Shown: positions 35,785 through 44,877, counted from the first letter of the stretch. The stretch is DNA of 64,000 nt from Chryseobacterium camelliae (GCF_002770595.1 NZ_CP022986.1:4216001-4280000), one strand, 5' to 3'. Numbers and translations are program-made. Notes: a model not told the origin generated them from the sequence alone.

Positions 35785-37302
35785 ATGAGCAAAAAGAGAG
35801 TTTTAATCAGCGTATCGGACAAAAGCGGACTCACGGAATTCGCACAGTTTCTCGAAGCCCAGGGCTATGAGCTGATTTCTACCGGAGGGACATTCAAACA
35901 CCTGAAAGAAGCAGGATTGAATCCGATCCAGATTGATGAGGTAACGGATTTTCCGGAAATGCTGGACGGAAGAGTTAAAACTTTACATCCCAAAGTTCAC
36001 GGAGGGCTTCTGGCCGTACGTTCCAACGAGGAGCACATGAATACGGTTAAAGAACATGGCATCGGTTTGATCGACATGGTGATCGTTAACCTGTATCCGT
36101 TCTTTGAAAATGTGAACAAAGACATTTCCCTGCATGAAAAAGTGGAGTTTATTGACATCGGCGGACCTTCCATGCTGCGCTCCGCAGCCAAGAATTTTGA
36201 TTCTGTAACCGTAATCACCGATGTGGCCGATTACGCAACAGTGAAAATTGAAATGGAGCAGAATGGCGATACCTACATTGAGACCCGTAAAAAGCTGGCC
36301 GGGAAAGTATTTAACCTGACCTCTGCCTATGATGCAGCGATCTCAAGAATGCTTCTGGACGAAGCGTATCCTGCTTATCTTAATGCCTCTTACAAAAAAG
36401 TTTCCGACTTACGTTACGGTGAAAATCCGCATCAGACAGCAGCCTATTATGTTTCCACTTTTGAAAACGGAGCGATGAAGGATTTTGAGCAGCTGGGCGG
36501 AAAAGAACTGTCTTTCAATAACCTGAGGGATATGGATCTGTGCTGGAAGGTAGTCACTGAATTTAAAGAAGAAATGGCATGCTGCGCTGTAAAGCACTCC
36601 ACACCGTGCGGAGTAGCGATCGGAACATCCGCGCTGGAAACCTACCAGAAAACGTTCGAATGTGATCCGGTTTCCATCTTTGGCGGAATTGTTGCCATGA
36701 ACTATAAGATTGATGCAGCAACAGCAGAAGAACTCAACAAAACATTCCTTGAAATCGTAATGGCTCCTGAATTTGACGAGGATGCTCTGGAAGTTTTAAG
36801 GAAGAAAAAAAATCTGAGGATCATCAAAATCATTAACCCGGTTTCAGATCAGCAGACCTGGGTGAAGATCGACGGAGGAATCCTGGTTCAGGATAATGAT
36901 TCCGTATTCTCGGATGATATTAAAGTAGTAACAGATATTCAGCCTAATGAGGAGCAGAGAAAAGCATTGCTGTTTTCCCAGAGGGTGGTAAAATATGTAA
37001 AGTCCAATGCTATTGTGGTTTCCAACGGGATCCAGGCTTTCGGGATCGGAGGCGGACAGGTGAACAGGATCTGGGCAACACAGCAGGCGGTGGAAAGAGC
37101 GAAAGAGAAATTCTCAGGAGATCTGGTTCTGGCTTCAGATGCTTTCTTTCCGTTCCGTGATGTGGTGGATTTCTGCCATCAGGAAGGTATCAAAGCCATC
37201 ATACAGCCGGGCGGAAGCGTGAAAGACCAAGACAGCATTGATGCAGCCAATGAGCACGGCATCCCGATGATGTTTACCGGTATCAGGCATTTTTTACATT
37301 GA
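35785..37302 (+). CDS. purH: Bifunctional AICAR formyltransferase/IMP cyclohydrolase
   Basis: Last two steps of IMP synthesis. The N-terminal MGS-like cyclohydrolase domain runs from [18 protein letters not shown] to about residue 190, with [12 protein letters not shown] and [15 protein letters not shown]. The transformylase domain includes [29 protein letters not shown] and [23 protein letters not shown] 35785 (MSKKRVLIS) is chosen; an upstream TTG would add four residues. The length of 505 residues is usual. Confidence 0.97.
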   Translation: MSKKRVLISVSDKSGLTEFAQFLEAQGYELISTGGTFKHLKEAGLNPIQIDEVTDFPEMLDGRVKTLHPKVHGGLLAVRSNEEHMNTVKEHGIGLIDMVIVNLYPFFENVNKDISLHEKVEFIDIGGPSMLRSAAKNFDSVTVITDVADYATVKIEMEQNGDTYIETRKKLAGKVFNLTSAYDAAISRMLLDEAYPAYLNASYKKVSDLRYGENPHQTAAYYVSTFENGAMKDFEQLGGKELSFNNLRDMDLCWKVVTEFKEEMACCAVKHSTPCGVAIGTSALETYQKTFECDPVSIFGGIVAMNYKIDAATAEELNKTFLEIVMAPEFDEDALEVLRKKKNLRIIKIINPVSDQQTWVKIDGGILVQDNDSVFSDDIKVVTDIQPNEEQRKALLFSQRVVKYVKSNAIVVSNGIQAFGIGGGQVNRIWATQQAVERAKEKFSGDLVLASDAFFPFRDVVDFCHQEGIKAIIQPGGSVKDQDSIDAANEHGIPMMFTGIRHFLH

Positions 37303-37324
37303 TAAATCAATCAGAACACTGAGG

Positions 37325-37374
37325 GATTCAGAAGGCAGAAATTTGGAATTTTCCGGTTTTCCGGCTTCTGAATC
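37325..37374. repeat. Inverted repeat between purH and purD
   Basis: GATTCAGAAG (37325-37334) and CTTCTGAATC (37365-37374) are perfect 10-bp complements with a 30-base centre that contains a smaller TTTTCCGG repeat. It has no T-run and may be a dispersed palindrome or processing site. Confidence 0.45.
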
Positions 37375-37398
37375 GCTTCATATTTTAATTCAAAATTA

Positions 37399-37406
37399 TA
37401 TATTTG
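37399..37406 (+). promoter_or_regulatory. -7 promoter element of purD
   Basis: TATATTTG matches TAnnTTTG and lies 29 bases before the purD ATG. The -33 position shows TTC in place of TTG at 19-base spacing. Confidence 0.6.
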
Positions 37407-37435
37407 TAAATTATAGACTAGATAATAAATAAAGT

Positions 37436-38674
37436 ATGAGAATATTAATCATAGGTGAAGGTGGTAGGGAATCTGCGCTGGCTGCAAAGCTTCAGAACGA
37501 TTCCAGAGTGACCAAAATGTTTTTTGCCAACGGAAATGCTAGTACGGATGTCATTGGAAAAAATGTTCATTTGTCAGAAATTAAGGAACTTAGGGATTTT
37601 GCCATCAAAGAAAAAGTGGACCTGACGATCGTGGGTCCGGAAGCACCACTGGTAGCAGGCCTTAAAGATGAATTTAAAAAGCATGACCTGAAAGTTTTCG
37701 GACCGAATCAGAAAGTGGCAAGCCTGGAAGGCAGTAAGGCGTTTTCTAAAAAATTCATGCAGACCTATGATATCAAAACAGCAAAAGCTGTGGTATTTGA
37801 TTCCTATAACGATGCTAAAGACTATGTTCAGGACCATGAATACCCATTGGTAATCAAGGCAAGCGGACTGGCAGGCGGAAAAGGAGTGGTGATCTGTGAT
37901 AATGTGGAAGAAGCGGAAGCCACCATCCACGACTTTATGATCAGAAGAATTTACGGTGATGCCGGGATCCGTCTGGTTATCGAGGAATACTTACAGGGGT
38001 TTGAAGCTTCAATCATTGCATTTTCCAATGGAGAAAAGCTGTTCCCATGCATCGCTGCCAAAGATTATAAAAAAGCAGGAAACGGAGATACAGGACCGAA
38101 TACGGGCGGAATGGGCTGCGTGGCGCCAAGCCCGGAGTTTACCCAGGAACATTATGCCGATTTTGAAAAAAATATTTTAGAGCCGACAATCAACGGACTG
38201 AAAGGCGAAGGATTCAGCTTCAAAGGAATTATTTTCTTCGGGCTGATGGTCACCAAGAACGGAACATACCTGCTGGAATACAATATGAGATTCGGGGATC
38301 CTGAAACCCAGGTATTGATGGCATTGATGGAAAACGACCTTCTGGACGTTATCAACGACTGTATGAGCGGAAAAGACCTGAACCTTACCTTCAAGGACGA
38401 AAAGGCAGTTTGCCTGGTGATGTGTTCGGGCGGATATCCCAGAAACATTGAAACAGGGTTTGAGATTGTAGGTGAAGATAAAGTTAAACACAGTAAGCTG
38501 TTGTATGCCGGAGCTGTAAGAAGAGGGGATAAAGTGGTTTCCAATGGCGGAAGGGTGTTAAACATCGTGGCTACCGGAGCTACCTTTGAGGATGCCCGTA
38601 AAAAGGTATACGAAGATGCCGGCCATGTACATTTCGACTACTGTTTCTACAGAGAAGACATCGGAAAGTTCTGA
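37436..38674 (+). CDS. purD: Phosphoribosylamine--glycine ligase (GAR synthetase)
   Basis: Second step of purine synthesis, ATP-grasp fold. MRILIIGEGGRESALAAKL is the nucleotide-like N-terminus, VIKASGLAGGKGVVICD the ATP-grasp lid, and NTGGMGCVAPSP and YNMRFGDPETQVLM the active-site blocks. The length of 412 residues fits. It has its own likely promoter and ends with a strong terminator, so it is a separate unit within the purine cluster. Confidence 0.97.
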   Translation: MRILIIGEGGRESALAAKLQNDSRVTKMFFANGNASTDVIGKNVHLSEIKELRDFAIKEKVDLTIVGPEAPLVAGLKDEFKKHDLKVFGPNQKVASLEGSKAFSKKFMQTYDIKTAKAVVFDSYNDAKDYVQDHEYPLVIKASGLAGGKGVVICDNVEEAEATIHDFMIRRIYGDAGIRLVIEEYLQGFEASIIAFSNGEKLFPCIAAKDYKKAGNGDTGPNTGGMGCVAPSPEFTQEHYADFEKNILEPTINGLKGEGFSFKGIIFFGLMVTKNGTYLLEYNMRFGDPETQVLMALMENDLLDVINDCMSGKDLNLTFKDEKAVCLVMCSGGYPRNIETGFEIVGEDKVKHSKLLYAGAVRRGDKVVSNGGRVLNIVATGATFEDARKKVYEDAGHVHFDYCFYREDIGKF

Positions 38675-38684
38675 TAGAAAATAC

Positions 38685-38719
38685 AAAAAAAGATTTGGAA
38701 CACTTCCAGGTCTTTTTTT
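38685..38719 (+). terminator. Terminator after purD
   Basis: A 16-bp stem with two G-T pairs, built from A-run-GATTTGGAA and TTCCAGGTC-T-run around loop CAC. The T-run is part of the right arm. It cleanly separates purD from guaA. Confidence 0.88.
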
Positions 38720-38814
38720 GTACCATATACCATATATAAGTACACATTTGCAGCTGAACAGCAATGGTATTTATTATTCATAATTCATCATTCAAAAAAA
38801 TCATCATTTAAAAA

Positions 38815-40344
38815 ATGAACAACGGTATTATCATATTGGATTTCGGATCACAGTACAACCAGCTTATCGGAAGGAGAATCCGTGAGATGGGGGTTTACTC
38901 TGAAATCTTACCATTCAACACGCCTTTACAGGCCATCCTGGAAAAACAGCCGAGAGGGATCATCCTTTCCGGCGGGCCAAGTTCCGTTAATGCGGAAAAT
39001 GCCCACCTGGTTGAAAAGGAATTATACGAGCAGGGAATTCCCGTCCTGGGCATCTGTTACGGAATGCAGCTTACCGCACACCTTATGGGAGGTACAGTGC
39101 ATAAGGGCGTAAAAGGAGAATACGGGAAAGCCCGTCTGGATATTGTAAAAGAAAGCTCTCTGCTGAAAGGAGTGGCACAGGACTCTGTCGTATGGATGAG
39201 CCATTTCGATGAAGTAGGCATGCTGCCTCCCGGATTTGAGCTGAATGCCAGATCCGGTGTTATTGCTTCCATTTCCAATGAAGAGAAAAAGATTTACTGT
39301 GTACAGTTCCACCCGGAAGTTTCCCATACTGAAGAGGGAGGGAAAATGCTGGAAAACTTTGTCTTTGCCATCTGTGATGCAGAGAAAAACTGGAAGCTGA
39401 CCAATTATATTGAAAAAACCGTAGCGGAAATCCGTGAGAAAGTAGGGGATAACCAGGTAATTCTGGGGCTTTCCGGCGGTGTGGATTCTTCCGTAGCGGC
39501 AGTACTGATCCATAAAGCCATCGGTGATCAGCTAACCTGTATCTTTGTGGATACCGGATTGCTGAGAAAAGATGAAGGGAAAAAAGTAATGGACAATTAT
39601 GGCGAGCATTTCCATATGAATATCAAGCTCGTAGATGCTTCCGAAAGGTTCCTTACCAAACTGGAAGGCATTGATGATCCTGAACAGAAAAGAAAGATCA
39701 TCGGAAATGAATTCATTCATGTTTTCGATGAAGAATCCCATACAATTGAAGGGGCGAAGTTCCTGGCACAGGGAACCATCTATCCGGACGTGATTGAAAG
39801 CCAGTCGGTGAACGGCCCTTCTGCGGTAATCAAATCCCACCACAACGTAGGCGGGTTGCCTGAGGAAATGGAATTCGAGCTGCTGGAACCTTTAAGAGAA
39901 CTGTTTAAAGACGAGGTAAGGAAAGTAGGCGAGGAATTGGGAATCCCTCATCACCTGGTGCACAGGCATCCTTTCCCGGGTCCGGGATTAGGAATCCGTA
40001 TCTTGGGTGCTGTAGATCACGAAAAAGTAAGGATCCTTCAGGAAGCTGATGATATCTTTATTGAAGAGCTGTATAAAAATGACCTGTATGAAAAAGTTTC
40101 ACAGGCATTTGTGGTCCTTCTTCCGGTAAAATCGGTAGGCGTTATGGGTGACGAAAGAACGTATGAATACACTGCTGTGGTACGTTCAGCCAACACCATC
40201 GACTTTATGACGGCCACCTGGAGCAAGCTTCCATACGAATTCCTGGAAACGGTTTCCAACAGGATTATCAATGAAGTAAGAGGGATCAACAGAGTAGCCT
40301 ATGACATCTCCAGCAAGCCACCAGCGACCATAGAATGGGAATAA
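38815..40344 (+). CDS. guaA: GMP synthase (glutamine-hydrolysing)
   Basis: Makes GMP from XMP. The N-terminal class I glutamine amidotransferase has the nucleophile Cys in GICYGMQL and the His/Glu pair in QFHPEVSHTEEG. The ATP pyrophosphatase domain has the PP-loop GLSGGVDSSVAAVL. The C-terminal dimerisation domain ends IEWE, as in the family. The length of 509 residues is usual. Confidence 0.97.
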   Translation: MNNGIIILDFGSQYNQLIGRRIREMGVYSEILPFNTPLQAILEKQPRGIILSGGPSSVNAENAHLVEKELYEQGIPVLGICYGMQLTAHLMGGTVHKGVKGEYGKARLDIVKESSLLKGVAQDSVVWMSHFDEVGMLPPGFELNARSGVIASISNEEKKIYCVQFHPEVSHTEEGGKMLENFVFAICDAEKNWKLTNYIEKTVAEIREKVGDNQVILGLSGGVDSSVAAVLIHKAIGDQLTCIFVDTGLLRKDEGKKVMDNYGEHFHMNIKLVDASERFLTKLEGIDDPEQKRKIIGNEFIHVFDEESHTIEGAKFLAQGTIYPDVIESQSVNGPSAVIKSHHNVGGLPEEMEFELLEPLRELFKDEVRKVGEELGIPHHLVHRHPFPGPGLGIRILGAVDHEKVRILQEADDIFIEELYKNDLYEKVSQAFVVLLPVKSVGVMGDERTYEYTAVVRSANTIDFMTATWSKLPYEFLETVSNRIINEVRGINRVAYDISSKPPATIEWE

Positions 40345-40360
40345 TATAAAAAAGGTGGTG

Positions 40361-40382
40361 TTTTATGACCACGCTCATAAAA
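40361..40382 (+). other. Hairpin just after guaA
   Basis: TTTTATGA and TCATAAAA form a perfect 8-bp stem with loop CCACGC. The arms are weak in G+C and no T-run follows directly, so it may be a processing stem at the guaA mRNA end. Confidence 0.4.
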
Positions 40383-40400
40383 TTTCGTTGTTATAGCTGT

Positions 40401-40481
40401 TATCTTTGTAACAGAAATTCAATCCGAAATAATTTTTTTTTCATCATTTGTGTTTTTGCCTCCCGCAAGGGAGGTTTTTTT
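40401..40481 (+). ncRNA. Candidate small RNA (about 65-70 nt) with own terminator
   Basis: TATCTTTG (40401-40408) is a perfect -7 element, and 50 bases later comes CCTCCC-GCAA-GGGAGG (40459-40474) followed by seven T. A transcript from about 40413 to 40481 would contain no ATG. The -33 half of the promoter is poor. The simpler alternative is that the hairpin is only the guaA terminator. Confidence 0.35.
40459..40481 (+). terminator. Strong terminator downstream of guaA
   Basis: A 6-bp all-strong stem, CCTCCC / GGGAGG, with a GCAA tetraloop and seven T. It ends either guaA transcription or a short independent RNA. Confidence 0.9.
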
Positions 40482-40854
40482 ATGCATGAAAATTAAGGTA
40501 TCTTTTAAATTTTATAAATCTTTTTATTTGCAGGTCTTTTGATCCTATGTACTGACTTCTTTAATATAGTTTCCAGCTTAAGCCTGAGCCAGCAGTTTTT
40601 TTAATTTCTGTTCTAAAAATCTTCAATCTTACCATTCCATTTTATACATCAAGAATTCCGCAAATCTCGTAGGAAATTGATCTGATGTGTCCTGCATGTT
40701 TTCAAAGTTGTATCTGAATTTCTTATGTGTTAATCATCATTAAGATAAAGGCTTGGTAGTACGAGTATTCTGTTCCGGAAATTTTATAATTTTTTTGACA
40801 TTATCAGTGTATAATCGTAATCATTTATTTCCTAATTTTAATATTTATTCTGCT

Positions 40855-41499
40855 ATGAAATTATTGGGAACATTCACATTGGGCAATGATTTTTCACTGA
40901 TCTTTATTTCTGTGCTGATCGGCCTTCTGATTGGGGCAGAAAGGGAATACCGCAATAAATCAGCCGGACTCAGGACGTTCATCCTGGTGAGTTTCGGCTC
41001 CTGTCTGTTCACCATTCTCTCGCTGAAGATCGGGATAGCCAACCCGGACCGACTCGCGGCCAATATCATTACGGGAATCGGATTCCTTGGAGCGGGAGTG
41101 ATCTTCAAAGACGACAACAAAATAGGAGGGATCACCACAGCGACTACCATCTGGGCTACCGCTTCTTTAGGCATGTGCCTCGGTTCGGGGCATATCTATC
41201 TTTCTTTACTCGGGATGGTATTGGTGCTACTGGTGCTTACTTTACTGACATACCTGCAGGATTACATCGACAGCCGTCATAAGATCCGGGAATACCATAT
41301 TACCATTGATGTCCAGGATGGCCTGGAATATTGTGAAAATATGTTCATCCGGCACCACCTGAAGTTTTTTGTACTCAGGCAGCAGTACAGTTCGGACAGT
41401 CTTTCCACGACATGGAAAATCACAGGCAATCTGCAAGATCATGAGGGATTGGTGAATCAGATGATGAAGGACAGCCACATTCGTTCCTATCAGTTTTAA
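40855..41499 (+). CDS. MgtC/SapB family membrane protein
   Basis: Inner-membrane protein of 214 residues. LIGLLIGAEREYRNKSAG and LRTFILVSFGSCLFTILS are the MgtC signature; IGFLGAGVIFKDDNKIGG and TTATTIWATASLGMC follow. Four to five membrane helices precede a soluble ACT-like C-terminal tail. Members influence Mg2+ or acid stress responses in other bacteria; the role here is unproven. The longer frame from 40753 adds 34 low-complexity residues without homology character, so ATG 40855 is used. Confidence 0.87.
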   Translation: MKLLGTFTLGNDFSLIFISVLIGLLIGAEREYRNKSAGLRTFILVSFGSCLFTILSLKIGIANPDRLAANIITGIGFLGAGVIFKDDNKIGGITTATTIWATASLGMCLGSGHIYLSLLGMVLVLLVLTLLTYLQDYIDSRHKIREYHITIDVQDGLEYCENMFIRHHLKFFVLRQQYSSDSLSTTWKITGNLQDHEGLVNQMMKDSHIRSYQF

Positions 41500-41516
41500 T
41501 TTCAAAAATACATTTT

Positions 41517-41897
41517 ATGGATCGTAAAGAAAAAAGCATCCGATATGCTGATTTGTGGCTTAAAGAGCCTGAAGAGCATGACTTTCCCGCTGCTTTGGAT
41601 TATCTGGAACTTCTTTTTGAACCCGAAGCTGCTGCCGGTCTGGTCACACAGCTGAGGCAGGCTAAAACCATACAGAAAAAAGCGAAGGACCTCTTCAGGG
41701 CCAGCAGGCTCCCGCTGCTTCCCAGGGATAACATCCATGTGAAAGAAAACCTTAAAAAAGTAAAGAACAAGAAAAAGCTTTCCCCCATTCTGCTTGTCAG
41801 AGGCAAGGAAAGGCTGATTATAGCAGACGGATATCACAGGCTTTGTTGCAGCTATTACCTGACGGAAGACCTTGAAGTGCCCTGCCGGCTGGTTTAA
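41517..41897 (+). CDS. Small protein with a ParB-like nuclease fold segment
   Basis: 126-residue cytoplasmic protein. The C-terminal third, KKLSPILLVRGKERLIIADG followed by YHRLCCSYYL, resembles the N-terminal ParB/sulfiredoxin fold with its DGxHR box. The N-terminal part is helical and Lys-rich. It begins 17 bases after the mgtC-like gene and is probably co-transcribed. No DNA-binding HTH is present, so it is not a partition protein. The function is unknown. Confidence 0.7.
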   Translation: MDRKEKSIRYADLWLKEPEEHDFPAALDYLELLFEPEAAAGLVTQLRQAKTIQKKAKDLFRASRLPLLPRDNIHVKENLKKVKNKKKLSPILLVRGKERLIIADGYHRLCCSYYLTEDLEVPCRLV

Positions 41898-42082
41898 GTT
41901 CAGGAATAATCAGTAATATATTGGTTGCATTCTGTTCTTAAAGGAAGCCGATCTACCATAGCAATCGGAAATGCCTCATGGTTTATATTTTATGGAAGCA
42001 AAATAGGGTAGATCGTGAACCCGGTAAAAAACTTCGGCTGAATTTTTTTACTTATATTTAATGTAAATTTATATGATATCAG

Positions 42083-43588
42083 ATGCAAATAGAAACAAGA
42101 ACCCTCAATGTCGGGGATTATGAAGAACTGGTAGAGACCATGAGGCGTGCTTATCCTAATATGTCAGAGTACGTCTGGTCTAAAAAAAGTATTGAGAAGC
42201 TGACTAAAATGTTTCCTGAAGGGCAGATCTGTATTACCGTGGACGGAAAACTGGCCGCAGTAGCCCTTTCCATCATCGTCAACTATGATGAGTTTGGAGA
42301 CGATCACACATATGCCGATATCACGGGGAATTATACGTTTAATACCCATACGTTCAGCGGGAACGTCCTGTACGGGATCGAAGTGTTTGTAGATCCTCAA
42401 TACCGTGAGCTCAGGCTGGCCAGAAGGCTTTACGATACCCGAAAAGAACTGTGTGAGCAACTGAACCTGAAATCCATTATCCTGGGCGGAAGAATCCCGG
42501 ATTACCATAAATACAGCCATGAGCTGTCGGCAAGGGAGTACATCCGTAAGGTTCGGGATAAGGAAATTTATGATTCTGTGCTATCTTTCCAGCTATCCAA
42601 TAACTTTTTACCGATCCGTGTCCTGAAAAAATACCTTCCCGAAGACGAATCTTCAAGAGAAAATGCCGTATTGCTTCAATGGAACAATATCTATTACAGC
42701 AAAAAACCGAATACGATGCAGGACAGCATCATCCGCCTCGGATTGGTCCAGTGGCAGATGAGGCATTTCAAAGACATCCATGCTTTTTATGAACAGGTGG
42801 AGTTCTTTGTGAATGTGATGGGGGATTACAAATCTGATTTCGTGCTGTTTCCGGAGCTCTTCAATACACCGCTGCTGGCTCCGTTCAACAACCTTTCAGA
42901 ACGCGACAGCATGATTGAGCTTGCGAAAATGACGAATGAAATCAAACGGAAGATCTCTGAATTCGCGATCAGCTATAATGTCAATATCATTTCCGGCAGC
43001 ATGCCCGTATTTGAAAATAATGATTTGTACAATGTGAGCTACCTTCTTCACCGCGACGGAAGAATTGATGAATACCGCAAAGTGCATATCACACCGAACG
43101 AAAGAAAATACTATGGGATGAAAGGCGGAAATGAAATCAAAGTATTCGATACGGATTGCGGAAAAATAGGCCTGGTAATCTGCTACGACGTAGAATTTCC
43201 GGAGCTGCCGAGGATTTTAGCGGATCAGGGCATGAAGATATTATTTGTGCCGTACCTCACCGATACCCAGAATGCCTACATGAGGGTCCGCCACTGCGCC
43301 GCAGCGAGGGCCATTGAAAACGAATGTTACGTAGCCATTGCAGGCTGTGTCGGAAACCTTCCTGGGGTCAATAATATGGACATCCAGTTCGGTCAGGCTG
43401 CCGTGTTTACGCCATCCGATTTCGCTTTTCCATCCAATGCCGTTAAAGGAGAAGCGACTCCTAATACAGAAATGACGCTGATTGTAGATGTAGACCTGAA
43501 CCTTCTGAAAGACCTCCACCACCATGGCTCCGTACAGGTGATGAAAGACCGGAGAAAGGACCTGTATGAAACTTATCTCAGATCATAA
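42083..43588 (+). CDS. GNAT acetyltransferase fused to a carbon-nitrogen hydrolase
   Basis: Two-domain protein of 501 residues. The first 190 are a GNAT fold (GIEVFVDPQYRELRLARRLYD, split as GIEVFVDPQYREL and RLARRLYD, is the acetyl-CoA loop). The rest is a nitrilase-type amidase with the Glu in FPELFNTPLL, the Lys in YRKVHITPNER and the Cys in LVICYDVEFPELP. This fused architecture is known in several bacterial phyla, but its substrate is not established. The start at 42083 fits the GNAT beginning MQIETRTLNVGDYEEL. A bidirectional terminator follows. Confidence 0.92.
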   Translation: MQIETRTLNVGDYEELVETMRRAYPNMSEYVWSKKSIEKLTKMFPEGQICITVDGKLAAVALSIIVNYDEFGDDHTYADITGNYTFNTHTFSGNVLYGIEVFVDPQYRELRLARRLYDTRKELCEQLNLKSIILGGRIPDYHKYSHELSAREYIRKVRDKEIYDSVLSFQLSNNFLPIRVLKKYLPEDESSRENAVLLQWNNIYYSKKPNTMQDSIIRLGLVQWQMRHFKDIHAFYEQVEFFVNVMGDYKSDFVLFPELFNTPLLAPFNNLSERDSMIELAKMTNEIKRKISEFAISYNVNIISGSMPVFENNDLYNVSYLLHRDGRIDEYRKVHITPNERKYYGMKGGNEIKVFDTDCGKIGLVICYDVEFPELPRILADQGMKILFVPYLTDTQNAYMRVRHCAAARAIENECYVAIAGCVGNLPGVNNMDIQFGQAAVFTPSDFAFPSNAVKGEATPNTEMTLIVDVDLNLLKDLHHHGSVQVMKDRRKDLYETYLRS

Positions 43589-43590
43589 TA

Positions 43591-43622
43591 AAAAAAAAGA
43601 ATGCCATCGGCATTCTTTTTTT
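43591..43622. terminator. Bidirectional terminator between convergent genes
   Basis: GAATGCC and GGCATTC pair around loop ATC, flanked by an A-run on one side and a T-run on the other. It can stop the hydrolase transcript on plus and the small peptide transcript on minus. Confidence 0.9.
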
Positions 43623-43636
43623 ATTTTTTACAAAGC

Positions 43637-43804
43637 TTATAAAGCCTGCGGGCAGACTACAGCCGGACAGATCAGTCTCGGGCATCTTGGTCTCCCATCA
43701 TCAGGACAGCATTTGTTTGAACAGTTGGTGTAAATAGGTCCTACAGTTCCTGCTCCTGTAACATCCTTCAGTTCAGTTCTTGAAAGTTTCTTTAAATTTT
43801 TCAT
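43637..43804 (-). CDS. Bacteriocin-like Cys-rich peptide, 55 aa
   Basis: Minus-strand ATG at 43804 to TAA at 43637. It begins MKNLKKLSRTELKDVTGAG, the leader type seen in many Chryseobacterium bacteriocin-like peptides, which usually end in Gly-Gly; here the doublet is interrupted as Gly-Ala-Gly. The C-terminal part has six Cys (28, 32, 33, 41, 46, 51). The last three are each followed by Pro and spaced five apart (CPRLICPAVVCP). No maturation or export gene lies next to it. A TATATTTA stretch upstream is one base off the -7 consensus. Antimicrobial function is inference from the leader only. Confidence 0.75.
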   Translation of the reverse strand: MKNLKKLSRTELKDVTGAGTVGPIYTNCSNKCCPDDGRPRCPRLICPAVVCPQAL

Positions 43805-44336
43805 AAGACAAATATTTTGTGATTAATTTCTGTAAATATAATAAAATTTTGATAATATTTAGCTTTATAGAGAATAACTGAGAATTATTCTGAAATGCTT
43901 GGGTTAATATTTAATAAGAAACAGTGCATATTATTCTTGGAAAATATTTGCTATCTGGTGAATGATCACAAAATTTAAATCTGAAAGAAGCTGTATGAAT
44001 CCTTTCTATTTCAGTCTGAATTTGAAAAGTTCGTTTATTTGGTTTGGTACTGGAATTTCCTCTTTGCTTATCACTTACTTTACTTCTGTTCATTATAAAA
44101 TTGTTTTATGTTGAAAGAATGTTTTTAATTGATGGTTTTGGAAATACATTTCAAATGTGTTCGAAAATATATTATTTAAAAATTTTAATTATTTCATAAA
44201 CTATGATAAAAATTTTAGTGATATCTATAAAAATGAAATAGGCTGCTTATTTAAGGCAGCCTGTAAATTATTATATAATTAAAAATTACGTTTGAATAAT
44301 CTTAAGTAATTTTCTGGTATTTGCACAATCGAACCT
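43805..44336. other. 532-base AT-rich gap between the peptide and the toxin island
   Basis: Very AT-rich, with no gene-like ORF on either strand. It holds the terminator of the minus-strand toxin island at 44240-44262 and, near 43840-43870, the likely control region of the Cys-rich peptide. No repeat, tRNA or mobile-element end was seen. Confidence 0.5.
44240..44262 (-). terminator. Terminator ending the toxin island on minus
   Basis: AGGCTGC and GCAGCCT form a 7-bp stem around a nine-base AT-rich loop. On the minus strand it is followed by TATTTCATTTTTAT. It lies about 75 bases after the last gene of the island. Confidence 0.65.
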
Positions 44337-44726
44337 CTAATTTTTTAAGTATTTTTTATAAAAGAAAATGGTTAATACTGCAAAACTAATTATTGCTTTT
44401 ACTAATCCATCTAAACTTAATGTTTTTTGAGATGTAAAATAAGCATAAAGGAAATACTCAATAGATAGAATACCAAATATAATAATAAAAAAAAGATATT
44501 TATTTTCTATTTTGAAAGAATAATACAAAGGAGCAGAGAATATTATGACATCCAAAACAGGAAAAAATAGCATAATCCATAGGAAGTAAAATAAGTCTTC
44601 TCCACTTCTAATATTGCTAAAATTCAATACTCCATAACTACTGTTTGCAATCATCAGAAAGATGTAAAATATTATATATTTTATAAATGTACATATACAT
44701 ATATTTAAAAAAGTAGGTTTAAACAT
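44337..44726 (-). CDS. Small four-helix membrane protein, candidate immunity protein
   Basis: 129 residues from ATG 44726 (MFKPTFLNICIC), with about four hydrophobic segments (for example FIKYIIFYIFLMIA, FYFLWIMLFFPVLDVIIF, YLFFIIIFGILSIEYFLYA). A longer frame from 44771 exists, but the start at 44726 lies one base after the stop of the preceding small ORF, so it is preferred. I do not recognise a family. Position directly behind a displaced RHS toxin tip suggests an immunity protein against a membrane- or periplasm-acting toxin; this is inference from context. Confidence 0.6.
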   Translation of the reverse strand: MFKPTFLNICICTFIKYIIFYIFLMIANSSYGVLNFSNIRSGEDLFYFLWIMLFFPVLDVIIFSAPLYYSFKIENKYLFFIIIFGILSIEYFLYAYFTSQKTLSLDGLVKAIISFAVLTIFFYKKYLKN

Positions 44727-44727
44727 A

Positions 44728-44877
44728 TTACTTTCTTTTATAAAATTTTGATGGATAATAAGAGTAATCATATACGGCCTGTTTTGTAGCTATGGTTCCG
44801 GAGCCTGTAAATGTGGATAAATATCCTTTTAATGGTGCTGTATGAGTTCCGACAAAAGAAGGCTGTTTATAGTTCAT
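44728..44877 (-). CDS. 49-aa ORF between the RHS tip and the membrane protein
   Basis: ATG at 44877 overlaps the stop of the RHS-tip reading frame (TAATG), and its own stop lies one base before the next start. The product begins MNYKQPSFVGTHTAPLKG and ends YYPSKFYKRK, with a Ser/Thr/Gly-rich centre and a basic end. It could be the last part of a toxin, cut off by a stop, or a small gene in its own right. No family is recognised. Confidence 0.45.
   Translation of the reverse strand: MNYKQPSFVGTHTAPLKGYLSTFTGSGTIATKQAVYDYSYYPSKFYKRK

Larger units (their letters stand above)
40345..40854. other. 510-base gene-poor region, guaA to the mgtC-like gene
   Basis: Contains the hairpin at 40361-40382, a -7 element at 40401-40408 and a strong terminator at 40459-40481. 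The later half (40482-40854) is AT-rich with no convincing ORF, repeat or full promoter. A TAATTTTA stretch near 40833 is one base off the -7 consensus and could serve the mgtC-like gene. Confidence 0.5.

Noticed and set aside
40795-40815. TTGACA followed by TATAAT before the mgtC-like gene
   Set aside because: The spacer is only nine bases, too short for a sigma-70 promoter, and the organism appears to use TAnnTTTG elements.
41949-42015. CGATCTACC and GGTAGATCG inverted repeat upstream of the GNAT/hydrolase gene
   Set aside because: Only nine bp with a loop near 50 bases; may be chance.
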